NCBI GenBank assembly: GCA_947501265.1
Contig: CANMVY010000001.1
Span: forward strand, 186,001 to 250,000
Origin: Bacteroidota bacterium
Lineage (GTDB): Bacteria > Bacteroidota > Bacteroidia > UBA7662 > CANHCV01
Reading direction: 5' to 3'
Length of the DNA: 64,000 bases
In this document: positions 44,328 to 52,493 of the stretch, in pieces
Numbering within the stretch: position 1 is the first letter of the stretch
How the letters are laid out: each line of letters begins with the position of its first letter
The notes under the pieces: generated by a model
What the model was told of the DNA's origin: nothing
Database searches by the model: none
Seen by the model: only the letters and a program-made list of their open reading frames with translations
Program-made: the position numbers and the translations under genes

Positions 44328-44894
44328 CTACAACCTTCTGGAAATGTTTTTGGGAAATTTCATTTTGTAGGAAACGTTGATGTTGCCCGTTGAAATTAAA
44401 TCCAATTTTTTCTTCAACAAGTTTCTCTTGAACGGACTTAGGTGATCGACGAATAAGATTCCTTCGATGTGATCGTATTCGTGTTGAATGACCCGAGCCA
44501 AAAAATCGTCGAACCACTCGGTATGTTCCACAAAATTTTCATCGAAGTAACGCATTTGAATTTTTTCGGGACGGGCTACTTGTGCTCGAATTTTGGGAAT
44601 GCTTAAGCACCCTTCTTCCACCAAACTGGTCTCTTCGCTTTCATTGATGATGTGAGCATTAATAAATGCTTTTCGGTATCCCTTGTATTTAACCTCATCA
44701 ACAATTTCGAGATCTACCACAAACAAGCGGATGGGCAACCCAATTTGTGGCGCAGCCAAACCAACACCGTCGGCCACATCCATGGTTTCGAACAGGTTGG
44801 CCAACAATTCTTTCAATTGGGGATAATCGGGGGTGATGTCTTCGGCTACTTTTCGTAAAACCGGGTCACCAAAAGCAACAACAGGTAAAATCAT
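44328..44894 (-). CDS. def: Peptide deformylase
   Basis: A 188-residue metalloenzyme that removes the N-formyl group from new proteins. All three motifs are present: GVGLAAPQ (residues 43-50), EEGCLS (93-98) with the metal Cys, and QHEYDH (137-142) with the two metal His and catalytic Glu. The start overlaps the ruvX stop by four bases. Length is normal. It is ended 38 bases before DUF983. Confidence 0.97.
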   Translation of the reverse strand: MILPVVAFGDPVLRKVAEDITPDYPQLKELLANLFETMDVADGVGLAAPQIGLPIRLFVVDLEIVDEVKYKGYRKAFINAHIINESEETSLVEEGCLSIPKIRAQVARPEKIQMRYFDENFVEHTEWFDDFLARVIQHEYDHIEGILFVDHLSPFKRNLLKKKLDLISTGNINVSYKMKFPKNISRRL

Positions 44895-45301
44895 GGGTGA
44901 AACTCTAAGTATTCTTGCAACAAAATTACGGCACTCATCCCATCGATCAATCCTTTTTCTTGTCGCTTCTTTTTGGGGACTCCCGCCTGAATCATGGATT
45001 GGACGGCCATTTTGGAAGTAAATCGCTCATCGATCCAATGGATGTTCAGGTTGGGAAAAAAATTTGCCACCGTTTCGGAAAATTTCTTGACCGGAACGGT
45101 GGCATGGGTATCGGATCCATCCAGCCTTAAAGGAAGGCCTAGAATGAGATCTGTAACTTTTTCGTCTTTAAAATATTGCTTCAACCAATCGAAAATCTCC
45201 TCGGTGGGAACGGTAGGAAGTCGTCCTGCCACCAACCGATTGGGGTCGGTTACGGCGATGCCGCAACGTTTTGTCCCGTAATCGATGGCCAAAGCCCGCA
45301 T
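44891..45301 (-). CDS. ruvX: Putative Holliday junction resolvase RuvX (YqgF)
   Basis: A 136-residue RNase H-fold protein. The N-terminal strand ALAIDYGTKRCGIAV carries the first catalytic Asp, ILGLPLRLDGSD the substrate loop, and IHWIDERFTSKMA the second acidic cluster, typical of YqgF. In other bacteria it processes 16S rRNA precursor ends or resolves junctions. Coupled at both ends (TAATG with ndk, ATGA with def). Confidence 0.92.
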   Translation of the reverse strand: MRALAIDYGTKRCGIAVTDPNRLVAGRLPTVPTEEIFDWLKQYFKDEKVTDLILGLPLRLDGSDTHATVPVKKFSETVANFFPNLNIHWIDERFTSKMAVQSMIQAGVPKKKRQEKGLIDGMSAVILLQEYLEFHP

Positions 45302-45717
45302 TAAAACTGCTCTAAAGCCGAGAAAAAGAAGCTTCCTTCGATGGCAGCATTCTCATTAGAATCTGAACCATGAACGGCATTTTCACCGATAGAACGCGCA
45401 TATTTTTTACGGATGGTTCCATCTTCAGCATTTGCTGGATTGGTAGCGCCGATCAATTTGCGAAAATCTTCAACAGCATTATCTTTTTCTAAAATGGCAG
45501 CAACGATAGGACCGCTGCTCATGAAGGATACCAATTCTCCGTAGAAAGGACGCTCTTGGTGAACTTCGTAAAACTTTCCAGCTTGTTCAGCAGAAAGTTT
45601 GGTGTATTTCATAGCTACAATGCGAAAACCTGCAGCGTTGATATCGTTTAAAATTGCTCCAATGTGGCCATCTTCCACCGCATCGGGTTTGATCATGGTA
45701 AACGTACGATTTGTCAT
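45301..45717 (-). CDS. ndk: Nucleoside diphosphate kinase
   Basis: A 138-residue enzyme that transfers gamma-phosphate among nucleotides. The phospho-histidine is His116 in [27 protein letters not shown] and the GATNPANA loop are all in place. First gene of the operon ndk, ruvX, def, DUF983, with a perfect -7 element 20 bases upstream. Confidence 0.97.
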   Translation of the reverse strand: MTNRTFTMIKPDAVEDGHIGAILNDINAAGFRIVAMKYTKLSAEQAGKFYEVHQERPFYGELVSFMSSGPIVAAILEKDNAVEDFRKLIGATNPANAEDGTIRKKYARSIGENAVHGSDSNENAAIEGSFFFSALEQF

Positions 45718-45737
45718 AAGATATTTTTTTGTCGGCG

Positions 45738-45745
45738 CAAAGATA
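45738..45745 (-). promoter_or_regulatory. -7 element for ndk operon
   Basis: Perfect TATCTTTG on the minus strand, 20 bases before the ndk ATG. Confidence 0.55.
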
Positions 45746-45808
45746 AATAAACAAAAGCAAGCCTCCGAATGCGTCCTTTTTATTTGTCATTTTTAACGCA
45801 AATCAGTA

Positions 45809-46864
45809 TCACCGTGTCATCTCAATTTTTCCTCGTTGTTCATAGAGAATGCTGCTCTTCCTCCGTTGAATCAATCGGCCCGATGGAGGAAGAACGATTT
45901 TACAATTCCGAACAATCAAAACCGAGCGACGACCCAAAATCAAATCACCCCTCAAGAAACGATTTCCGGAAACAAGCAGCGTATCTCCCGGCGAAATGAA
46001 CACATCCAAAGAGTCGTAGATTTGAAGGTAATCTGGAACTAAAAAATCGCGGGGAATTCCTGGATTGGACAAAGCGAGATGAACCTTCCCAACTTGGCAA
46101 GGAGTCCACGCATTTTCGTTGGCATTGTAATCCATCACATTGTTCGAAGGAATCTTACATGGCCCCTCCTCGGCAACGTTCCAACAATTTTCATTCATGG
46201 GAGTATCATCGCAACCATCGTTTTCGTTCCACGTGTGGAACAACCCCAAAGAATGTCCAATTTCATGATTGAAGAGTCCGGCACCGAACCATGCCCACCG
46301 TTGGTAATTTTTGAAATGGTAAAACAACCCTCCCACCTTTGCCCAATCACTGGCTCCGATTCCTCCGGTTTTTCCACTTCCGTCGGTATTTTCAAAGAGG
46401 AAAACGTTCAACACCTTTCCTTTTTGCTTTCCGTATTTTTCAAAAATGGAAGGATCGAAAATGGTGGAAATATCGGAACGATTGAAGCGATAATCGGAAT
46501 CGGAACGGATGAAATAAATTCCGTCGGGTGCAGCAGAATCGCCAGACAGCTCGTACCGAATTTGGATGGGAACCACGGGAGTTTGGTTGCCTTTCGGCAA
46601 ATTCATGGGTTGGTTGTTGGCCAATAATCCGTTGGCTGCAGCCACCAAATCTCGGGCAAATTTCCGGCCCGTTTCTTCATCAAAATTTCCAGAACCATCG
46701 CTTTTGCTAACAAAATGAATGTTGATGCGCACGGTTTTCACGGGCATCCATTCCAACGAAGAAGGAGTTGGAACATAATCCCTCCAGTTTTGTTGGTAAA
46801 GCTGCCCAATTCCCAAGGAAGGAAAAAGAAATAAACCCATCAAAACTACCAAAAATTTCGTCAT
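45809..46864 (-). CDS. Secreted M43-like zinc metalloprotease without a sorting domain
   Basis: A 351-residue exported protein with a signal peptide (residues 1-20, LVVLMGLFLFPSLGIG). The full metzincin zinc motif HEIGHSLGLFH is at residues 200-210 and the Met-turn is NNVMDYN. The C-terminal part (GDTLLVSGNRFLRGDLILG onward) is beta-rich and ends abruptly in basic residues. No type IX sorting domain is visible, unlike the other metalloprotease in this window. The ATG at 46864 overlaps the fucosidase TGA (ATGA), so both are made from one mRNA. Confidence 0.87.
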   Translation of the reverse strand: MTKFLVVLMGLFLFPSLGIGQLYQQNWRDYVPTPSSLEWMPVKTVRINIHFVSKSDGSGNFDEETGRKFARDLVAAANGLLANNQPMNLPKGNQTPVVPIQIRYELSGDSAAPDGIYFIRSDSDYRFNRSDISTIFDPSIFEKYGKQKGKVLNVFLFENTDGSGKTGGIGASDWAKVGGLFYHFKNYQRWAWFGAGLFNHEIGHSLGLFHTWNENDGCDDTPMNENCWNVAEEGPCKIPSNNVMDYNANENAWTPCQVGKVHLALSNPGIPRDFLVPDYLQIYDSLDVFISPGDTLLVSGNRFLRGDLILGRRSVLIVRNCKIVLPPSGRLIQRRKSSILYEQRGKIEMTR

Positions 46865-48258
46865 TTCACCCACATTTTTACGACGGTGGCATGCGGATTG
46901 GTGCAAAAGGCTTTCGCATTTCCAACGGTAATTTGGGTGGTTCCCAAATCTTCGATGCTTATCCCGCACGAGGTTTTACTCCCTAAAACTTGCGCTTTTG
47001 TTACATGGAACGGCACTTCTATGGTTTGGGAATTGGGGGTATTCAGAAGAATGGCATAAATTACATTTCCTTTTTGGGTGAATACCATTCCTTCCTTTTC
47101 GTAGGGTGCTATCGGCTGAGTTCCATAAATGGCTTCTCCGTGCACCTTCATCCAATCTCCTATTTCTTTCAATCGGGCCAAAGCGGTGTCGGGCAATTTT
47201 CCATTCGGATCGGGCCCGATGTTCAACAACAAATTACCACCCCGACTTACGATTTTAGATAAGGTTTGCACAATTTGGGTGGTGGTTTTGTACCGATCAT
47301 TGGGAACATAACTCCAAGAATTGGCCATGGTTAAACAGGTTTCCCAAGGATGATTGATCGTTTGGTGGGGCACTTCTTGTTCAGGGGTGGTATAATTTTC
47401 CAATGCCCCGCCCACAGAACGATCCACCACCAACATTTCGGGATTGTTCTTTTTCAGTTCGGGAAGCATGTCCCCCAACCGAATGTCTTGTTCGTAGGGA
47501 ATGGTTTTTTGCCACGAAACCGAGGTATCGATGCTGGCGTAAGGACGAACCCATCCTCCATCCAACCAAAGAATATCAATTTTTCCATATTCCCCTCCGG
47601 TTAATTCTTTCAATTGCTCGAAGGTAAAATTGCGAAAAGCCTCCCAACGTTGGGGGTACTTCTTGGGATCGTAATTGGAATTTCGGTCTTTGGGAGGAAA
47701 ATAGCTCCACCAATAATCTTTGGCATGCCAATCGGGTTTAGAAAAATACGCACCGATGAGAAATCCCCGCTTGCGAAACGAAGAGAAAATCTCCTTGGCA
47801 ATGTTGGAGCGGGGATTGGACGCAAACGGATAATCGGGATTGGTGATTTTATAATCGGTTTGCTTGGTATCGAACATGCAAAATCCATCGTGGTGCTTGG
47901 TGGTAAAAACCACGTACTTCATCCCTGCGTACTTTGCCGCATCGGCCCATGCTTCGGGATTGAATTGCACCGGGTTGAAAACCCTGGGAAGGGCCTCATA
48001 TTGCGCCTTGTAGGTTTGATAATCGGCCGAATAGGGGCCGCATCGAACGGTCCATCCTTCGTCTTCCGGACAAAGGGACCAAGATTCTACGATTCCCAAT
48101 TGGGAATACGTTCCCCAATGCATCAATAATCCAAATTTCTGATCCTGCCAGTTCTTCAATCCGCGAAGGGTAGAGGAATCGGTTGGGCTTACGTACGGCC
48201 ATTGCGCTTGAGCAAAAAGAGAGTAAAAAAGAGCGATAAAAAAGAGGTTCCACTTCAT
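46861..48258 (-). CDS. Alpha-L-fucosidase (GH29)
   Basis: A 465-residue glycoside hydrolase with a signal peptide (1-18). GH29 landmarks: FGLLMHWGTYS near residue 42, the VFTTKHHDGFCMF substrate-binding block at about 117, and the nucleophile Asp233 in IDILWLDGGW. A C-terminal beta domain follows. It should remove alpha-L-fucose from glycans in the periplasm or outside. The acid/base residue is not identified. No sorting domain is seen. Translationally coupled to the downstream metalloprotease, an unusual partner. Confidence 0.92.
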   Translation of the reverse strand: MKWNLFFIALFYSLFAQAQWPYVSPTDSSTLRGLKNWQDQKFGLLMHWGTYSQLGIVESWSLCPEDEGWTVRCGPYSADYQTYKAQYEALPRVFNPVQFNPEAWADAAKYAGMKYVVFTTKHHDGFCMFDTKQTDYKITNPDYPFASNPRSNIAKEIFSSFRKRGFLIGAYFSKPDWHAKDYWWSYFPPKDRNSNYDPKKYPQRWEAFRNFTFEQLKELTGGEYGKIDILWLDGGWVRPYASIDTSVSWQKTIPYEQDIRLGDMLPELKKNNPEMLVVDRSVGGALENYTTPEQEVPHQTINHPWETCLTMANSWSYVPNDRYKTTTQIVQTLSKIVSRGGNLLLNIGPDPNGKLPDTALARLKEIGDWMKVHGEAIYGTQPIAPYEKEGMVFTQKGNVIYAILLNTPNSQTIEVPFHVTKAQVLGSKTSCGISIEDLGTTQITVGNAKAFCTNPHATVVKMWVK

Positions 48259-48262
48259 GACA

Positions 48263-48270
48263 CCAAGTTA
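48263..48270 (-). promoter_or_regulatory. Candidate -7 element for the fucosidase operon
   Basis: TAACTTGG (five of six positions) ends four bases before the ATG at 48258. The rest of the 48259-48576 gap is AT-rich with T-runs and the MraZ-type boxes. Confidence 0.4.
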
Positions 48271-48514
48271 CCAAAATTGAGGAGGGTTTCCGTTCAAAAT
48301 GGGAAAAATGGAGCTCTTTTTTTCATGTGGATAAGCCTGAAAGAAGAAACAAAAAGATACTAATGAACAACATACCCAATATTCTGACACTCCATGACAC
48401 CATTTTTTTAAAAACATAATCACTTGCTTTACTTTGTTTTAAGTCATTTTTTTTTGATTTTTTGAGAAGTTTTGCACGTAGAAAAAGCTGTGGATAAATA
48501 AATAGACAAAAAAA

Positions 48515-48550
48515 GTGGGAGGAAGTGTCAGGAATTGGGAAGATGTGTTA
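48515..48550 (+). promoter_or_regulatory. Putative MraZ box array upstream of mraZ
   Basis: Boxes TGGGA (48516-48520), TGTCA (48526-48530), TGGGA (48536-48540) and TGTTA (48546-48550) repeat with exact 10-base period, with GGAA spacers before the second and third. TGGGA repeats spaced by five bases are the known binding sites of MraZ. The array covers the -33 region and meets the -7 element TACCTTAG, so binding would repress the dcw operon. Confidence 0.75.
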
Positions 48551-48556
48551 CCTTAG
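48549..48556 (+). promoter_or_regulatory. Candidate -7 element of the dcw operon
   Basis: TACCTTAG (five of six positions), 20 bases before the mraZ ATG; the last MraZ-type box ends inside it. It has no good -33 element, which would suit a regulated promoter. Confidence 0.45.
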
Positions 48557-48576
48557 CAAAACGAAATCGACCTATC

Positions 48577-49044
48577 ATGGCGCACTTTTTAGGAGAACAT
48601 AACGGCAAACTGGACCCGAAGAATCGGGTGGTATTGCCGTCTGCTTTATTGAAGCAGATGTCTCCGGATGCGATGAACCAAGTGGTCTTGAAAAAAGGGT
48701 TGGGAAAATTCTTAGTGGTGTACCCGCTGAATGTGTGGTTAAAGACCATCGATGAAATTTCCAAAATCAACCAATTTAATCCTCAGGCATCTGAATTCCG
48801 CCGTCGCTTTTTAATGGGCGCATCATCCCCAATGGATTTGGATTCAGCCAGCCGATTCTTAGTACCAAAAAATATGTTGGAGCACGCTGGGTTAAAGAAA
48901 GACGTTGTGCTCTTGGGAGATATCGATAAAATTGAATTGTGGGATCGTGAAGAATACGAGCGATACCTCCAAAATCCCGACATTGATGAGGCGGCATTGG
49001 CTGCTCAAGTACTAGGAAAGGAGGTTTCCGGTGGCCACCTTTGA
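48577..49044 (+). CDS. mraZ: Transcriptional regulator MraZ
   Basis: A 155-residue DNA-binding protein with two tandem SpoVT/AbrB-type domains (EHNGKLDPKNRVVLPSAL and LDSASRFLVPKNMLEHAG). It binds TGGGA repeats upstream of the dcw operon and controls it. I chose the ATG at 48577 because it starts MAHFLGEHNGK; an upstream in-frame codon at 48535 lies inside the box array. Its stop overlaps rsmH by 14 bases. It carries no unusual features. Confidence 0.95.
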   Translation: MAHFLGEHNGKLDPKNRVVLPSALLKQMSPDAMNQVVLKKGLGKFLVVYPLNVWLKTIDEISKINQFNPQASEFRRRFLMGASSPMDLDSASRFLVPKNMLEHAGLKKDVVLLGDIDKIELWDREEYERYLQNPDIDEAALAAQVLGKEVSGGHL

Positions 49045-49945
49045 TCTTCCTTATCACATTCCCGTATTGGCCCAGGCCTGCATCGAGGGGTTGAACATCC
49101 GCCCCAACGGCACCTATGTAGATGTTACTTTCGGCGGGGGCGGACACTCCCGTTTAATTCTTGACCAATTGGATGAAAACGGACGTTTGTTCGCTTTCGA
49201 CCAGGATCCAGATGCGCATGAAAATGCATTGAATGATCCTCGTTTTACCCTCATTCCTGCGAATTTCGCGCATTTAAAGCGATTCTTGAAGTTGTACGGA
49301 GCCACCGAAATCGATGGCCTGTTGGGTGACCTCGGCGTTTCATCCCACCAATTTGATGTTCCCGAACGAGGATTCACTTTTCGTGCAGCCCAATCTCCTT
49401 TGGACATGCGCATGAATCCGGCCGATGATCGCACAGCTGCAGACCTGCTCAATAGCTACGAACTGCGCGCATTAACCACCCTTTTCCGCGAGTTTGCCGA
49501 ATTAAGCAATGCCTTTCAAGTGGCCAACTCCATCGTTTATCAAAGGGAGATCAAACCCTTTGAAACTGCTGGCGATTTGGTTAACGCATTAGAGAAACAA
49601 GCTCCTCGCGACAAACACAATCAGTTTTTTGCACGGGTTTTTCAGGCTTTGCGCATGGAAGTCAATCAAGAGCTGGAAGTACTCAAAAATTTATTATTGC
49701 AATCAACCGATGTATTAGCTAAAAATGGTCGATTGGTTATTATTTCTTACCATTCTTTGGAGGATCGATTGGTAAAAAACTTTTTTAGGGCTGGAAATTT
49801 TGAAGGCAAAGTGGAAAAAGATTTCTTCGGAAACGATCTACGCCCGCTTCGTCCCCTGCACGCTAAAGCCCTTGTTCCATCCGATGAGGAATTGATCCAG
49901 AATCCTCGTTCCCGAAGTGCCAAGTTACGTATTGCCGAAAAATAA
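49031..49945 (+). CDS. rsmH: 16S rRNA (cytosine-N4) methyltransferase RsmH
   Basis: A 304-residue SAM-dependent methyltransferase that modifies C1402 of 16S rRNA. The SAM site VDVTFGGGGHSRLIL is near the N-terminus; LFAFDQDPDA, the DLGVSSHQFDVPERGFTF block and the closing ISYHSLEDRLVKNFF are diagnostic. Translation starts at GTG 49031 inside the mraZ end; there is no ATG nearby. Its stop overlaps ftsL's start (TAATG). Confidence 0.96.
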   Translation: MATFDLPYHIPVLAQACIEGLNIRPNGTYVDVTFGGGGHSRLILDQLDENGRLFAFDQDPDAHENALNDPRFTLIPANFAHLKRFLKLYGATEIDGLLGDLGVSSHQFDVPERGFTFRAAQSPLDMRMNPADDRTAADLLNSYELRALTTLFREFAELSNAFQVANSIVYQREIKPFETAGDLVNALEKQAPRDKHNQFFARVFQALRMEVNQELEVLKNLLLQSTDVLAKNGRLVIISYHSLEDRLVKNFFRAGNFEGKVEKDFFGNDLRPLRPLHAKALVPSDEELIQNPRSRSAKLRIAEK

Positions 49946-50382
49946 TGGGTTTAGAAAACGAATTCTTCGACGATGTTCAAAAGACTGCGCCTTCAACAAC
50001 GGTGCAAGAGCCAACTCCCGTTGCGGAAGCGGAAGATGCATCGGCAGAAGCAGCACCGAAGAAAAAATCCAAACGTATTCTCGATCCTGAAAATTACATA
50101 CAGTTGGACTGGATCCTTCGCCACGGCAAATTCATGATCTTTCTGTTTTTCATCATCATTCTTTACATCTTCAATAGCCATTATTCTGTAAAAACCCAGT
50201 TTTCCATCAAAAAACTCGATGAGGAAATCAAGGAATTGAACAGCGAATACATCATCCTAAAATCGGAGATCATGAACTTAAGCAAACAGTCGGAAGTTGC
50301 CAAAATGGTAGAAGCCGACAGTTTGAAAATCATTACCACTCCACCTACTCCCTTGGCGCCCTTTCAAACCGAACAACCATGA
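49945..50382 (+). CDS. ftsL: FtsL-like division protein
   Basis: A 145-residue bitopic membrane protein. A cytosolic Ala/Glu/Pro-rich tail of about 45 residues, a KKKSKR stop-transfer patch, one membrane span (KFMIFLFFIIILYIF) and an extracytoplasmic coiled coil (IKKLDEEIKELNSEYIILKSEI). The family is poorly conserved in sequence; position between rsmH and the penicillin-binding protein and topology make FtsL the likely identity. Overlaps the next gene by four bases. Confidence 0.85.
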   Translation: MGLENEFFDDVQKTAPSTTVQEPTPVAEAEDASAEAAPKKKSKRILDPENYIQLDWILRHGKFMIFLFFIIILYIFNSHYSVKTQFSIKKLDEEIKELNSEYIILKSEIMNLSKQSEVAKMVEADSLKIITTPPTPLAPFQTEQP

Positions 50383-52493
50383 GTACAAGGGATACGAGGA
50401 AAGAGATTGTTGTTCGGGCAAAAGTTTTATTCATTGCCTTTGCCTTGATCGGAATTGTTTTGGTTGGCCGCACCTTCCAACTGCAATTTATTCAAGGAGA
50501 TAAGTACCGGGAAATGGGTGAAAAACACGGTACCAAAACCATGGAAATTGAAGCCAGCCGCGGAAACATCTTAGCGGAGGACGGACGTTTGCTGGCTACA
50601 TCCGTCCCTATTTACGATCTTCATTTCGATTTCGTGGCCATGAACGAAACGTTATTCAAGGATTCTTTGGAATCCCTTGCAAAAGGATTGGCCGCTGTTT
50701 TCCCAGAAAAATCAACTTCCGATTTTCGCTCCTTTATTGTATCGGGAAAAAATAAAAACAAAAGATTCGCTCTATTGAAGCGTGGGGTTACCTACCAGCA
50801 ATTGCAAAAAATTAAGGTTCTCCCCATCATCAACAAAGGAAGAAACAAAAGCGGATTGGTGGTAGAAACCAGATACCGAAGGGAAATGCCTTTTCGAATG
50901 TTGGCCAAACGAACCATTGGCTACATCATTCCAGGTGTAAAACCCGTAGGCATTGAAGGCGCGTTCAACAAATCCTTATCGGGTGCGAGTGGAAAAAGAT
51001 TGATGCAACGGGTAGCAGGCGGCCAATTGTGGATCCCCATTGATGTTGCATCCGATGTAGATCCCATGCACGGGAAAGATATCGTTACCACCATTCGGGT
51101 AGATGTTCAAGATGTGGCCGAAAGCACCCTTGAAAAAGCCCTCATCAAGCAAAACGCCAAGCACGGATGTGCCATCGTTATGGAAACCAAAACGGGCAAA
51201 ATCATCGCCATCGCTAATTTGGGGAAAGACGAAAAAACAGGAACGTATACCGAGGATTTGAATTACGCCATCGGCGAATCGGTTGAACCCGGATCAACCT
51301 TCAAAGTAGCTTCATTGTGTGTTGGATTTGAAAACGGCGATTTTGATCTTCAAACCAAAATCAACATGCACGGCGGAGCTTTCTCCATCCTTGGACGCCC
51401 TATCAAAGACAGTCACAAAGGCGAATACGAAGGAACAGTTAAAAAAGCATTGGCCGTTTCTTCCAATGCCGCCATCACCGAATTGGTGTACAATACCTAC
51501 AAAAACAAGAAAAATCAATTCTACAAAACCATTGAACAATTTCGATTGACTCAACCGTTGGGCCTTGAAATTGCAGGCGAACCTAAGCCAAGCTTTCCCA
51601 ATCCGAATGGTTCTTATTTCCACCCCCAGAGCTTGGTTTCCAATGCATTTGGATACGAGATGAAAATTACTCCCCTTCAATTGCTGGCGTTCTACAACTG
51701 CATCGCCAATCGGGGCAAATACATGAAACCCTACTTGGTCAGTGAAATTCAGCAATTTGGAAAATCCATCCAAAAGTTCGAACCTGTAGTATTGGCAGAA
51801 AAAGTGATGAAGCCCAGCACGGTAGAAATGGCTTTTGAAATGATGCGGGCCGTGGTTGATAGCACTTTTGGTACAGCGACCAAAGAACTCAAAAATCCGT
51901 ATTACTCCGTAGCCGGAAAAACAGGAACCGCGGTGATTTACGATGGAACCTCTACCGATGCACCCCGTAAGTATCGTGCTTCCTTCGCAGGATTCTTCCC
52001 GGCTGACACCCCCTTGTACTCTTGCATCGTGGTTATTACCGAACCTTCCAATGGAGCCTATTACGCCAGTGCAGTTGCAGCACCCGTTTTCCGAGAAATT
52101 GCCGACGTTTTGATGGCTTGGGAAAAAAGTCGTCCGCAACCCTCCAAAATGGTTCAATACCCTTCCAATCGATATAACTTATTGAGCGGTAGCACCAAAG
52201 CCATGAACTCCACCTTGGAAGCATTCGGATTCCATGCCCAATTCGATGAAACGTCCAATTGGTCGTCCGACTATTGGGATTCGGTAGGCAAGGTTCACCA
52301 ATTGAAACCCATTCCTCAACAAAATGGGTTGGTTCCCAATGTCGTTGGAATGGGATTAACCGATGCCATTTTCCTGTTAGAATCACGAGGTTACCAAGTT
52401 ATTCCAAAGGGAAAAGGAAAAGTAGTTGCGCAAAGTGCAAGGCCCAATACCCGACTCCCCCTTCGTTCAACCGTTCAAATCGACTTAAAATGA
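50379..52493 (+). CDS. ftsI: Division-specific transpeptidase (PBP2/3-type, FtsI) with PASTA domain
   Basis: A 704-residue class B penicillin-binding protein. One N-terminal membrane anchor (AKVLFIAFALIGIVLVG), a pedestal domain (MEIEASRGNILAEDGRLLA), then the transpeptidase with Ser306 of STFK, SSN (VSSNAAIT) and the KTG triad at about 514 (AGKTGTAVIYDG). A single PASTA domain closes the protein (GLVPNVVGMGLTDAIFLLE), a feature of SpoVD-like division enzymes and of Bacteroidota FtsI. Overlaps murE by four bases. Confidence 0.95.
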   Translation: MSTRDTRKEIVVRAKVLFIAFALIGIVLVGRTFQLQFIQGDKYREMGEKHGTKTMEIEASRGNILAEDGRLLATSVPIYDLHFDFVAMNETLFKDSLESLAKGLAAVFPEKSTSDFRSFIVSGKNKNKRFALLKRGVTYQQLQKIKVLPIINKGRNKSGLVVETRYRREMPFRMLAKRTIGYIIPGVKPVGIEGAFNKSLSGASGKRLMQRVAGGQLWIPIDVASDVDPMHGKDIVTTIRVDVQDVAESTLEKALIKQNAKHGCAIVMETKTGKIIAIANLGKDEKTGTYTEDLNYAIGESVEPGSTFKVASLCVGFENGDFDLQTKINMHGGAFSILGRPIKDSHKGEYEGTVKKALAVSSNAAITELVYNTYKNKKNQFYKTIEQFRLTQPLGLEIAGEPKPSFPNPNGSYFHPQSLVSNAFGYEMKITPLQLLAFYNCIANRGKYMKPYLVSEIQQFGKSIQKFEPVVLAEKVMKPSTVEMAFEMMRAVVDSTFGTATKELKNPYYSVAGKTGTAVIYDGTSTDAPRKYRASFAGFFPADTPLYSCIVVITEPSNGAYYASAVAAPVFREIADVLMAWEKSRPQPSKMVQYPSNRYNLLSGSTKAMNSTLEAFGFHAQFDETSNWSSDYWDSVGKVHQLKPIPQQNGLVPNVVGMGLTDAIFLLESRGYQVIPKGKGKVVAQSARPNTRLPLRSTVQIDLK

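Noticed and set aside
51312-52157. 281-residue antisense frame within ftsI
   Set aside because: It lies wholly inside a conserved gene on the other strand and its product has no recognisable domain; codon structure of ftsI explains it.
52259-52489. Longer N-terminus for murE
   Set aside because: This frame lies in the PASTA region of ftsI; the 52490 start matches the family and the ATGA overlap.
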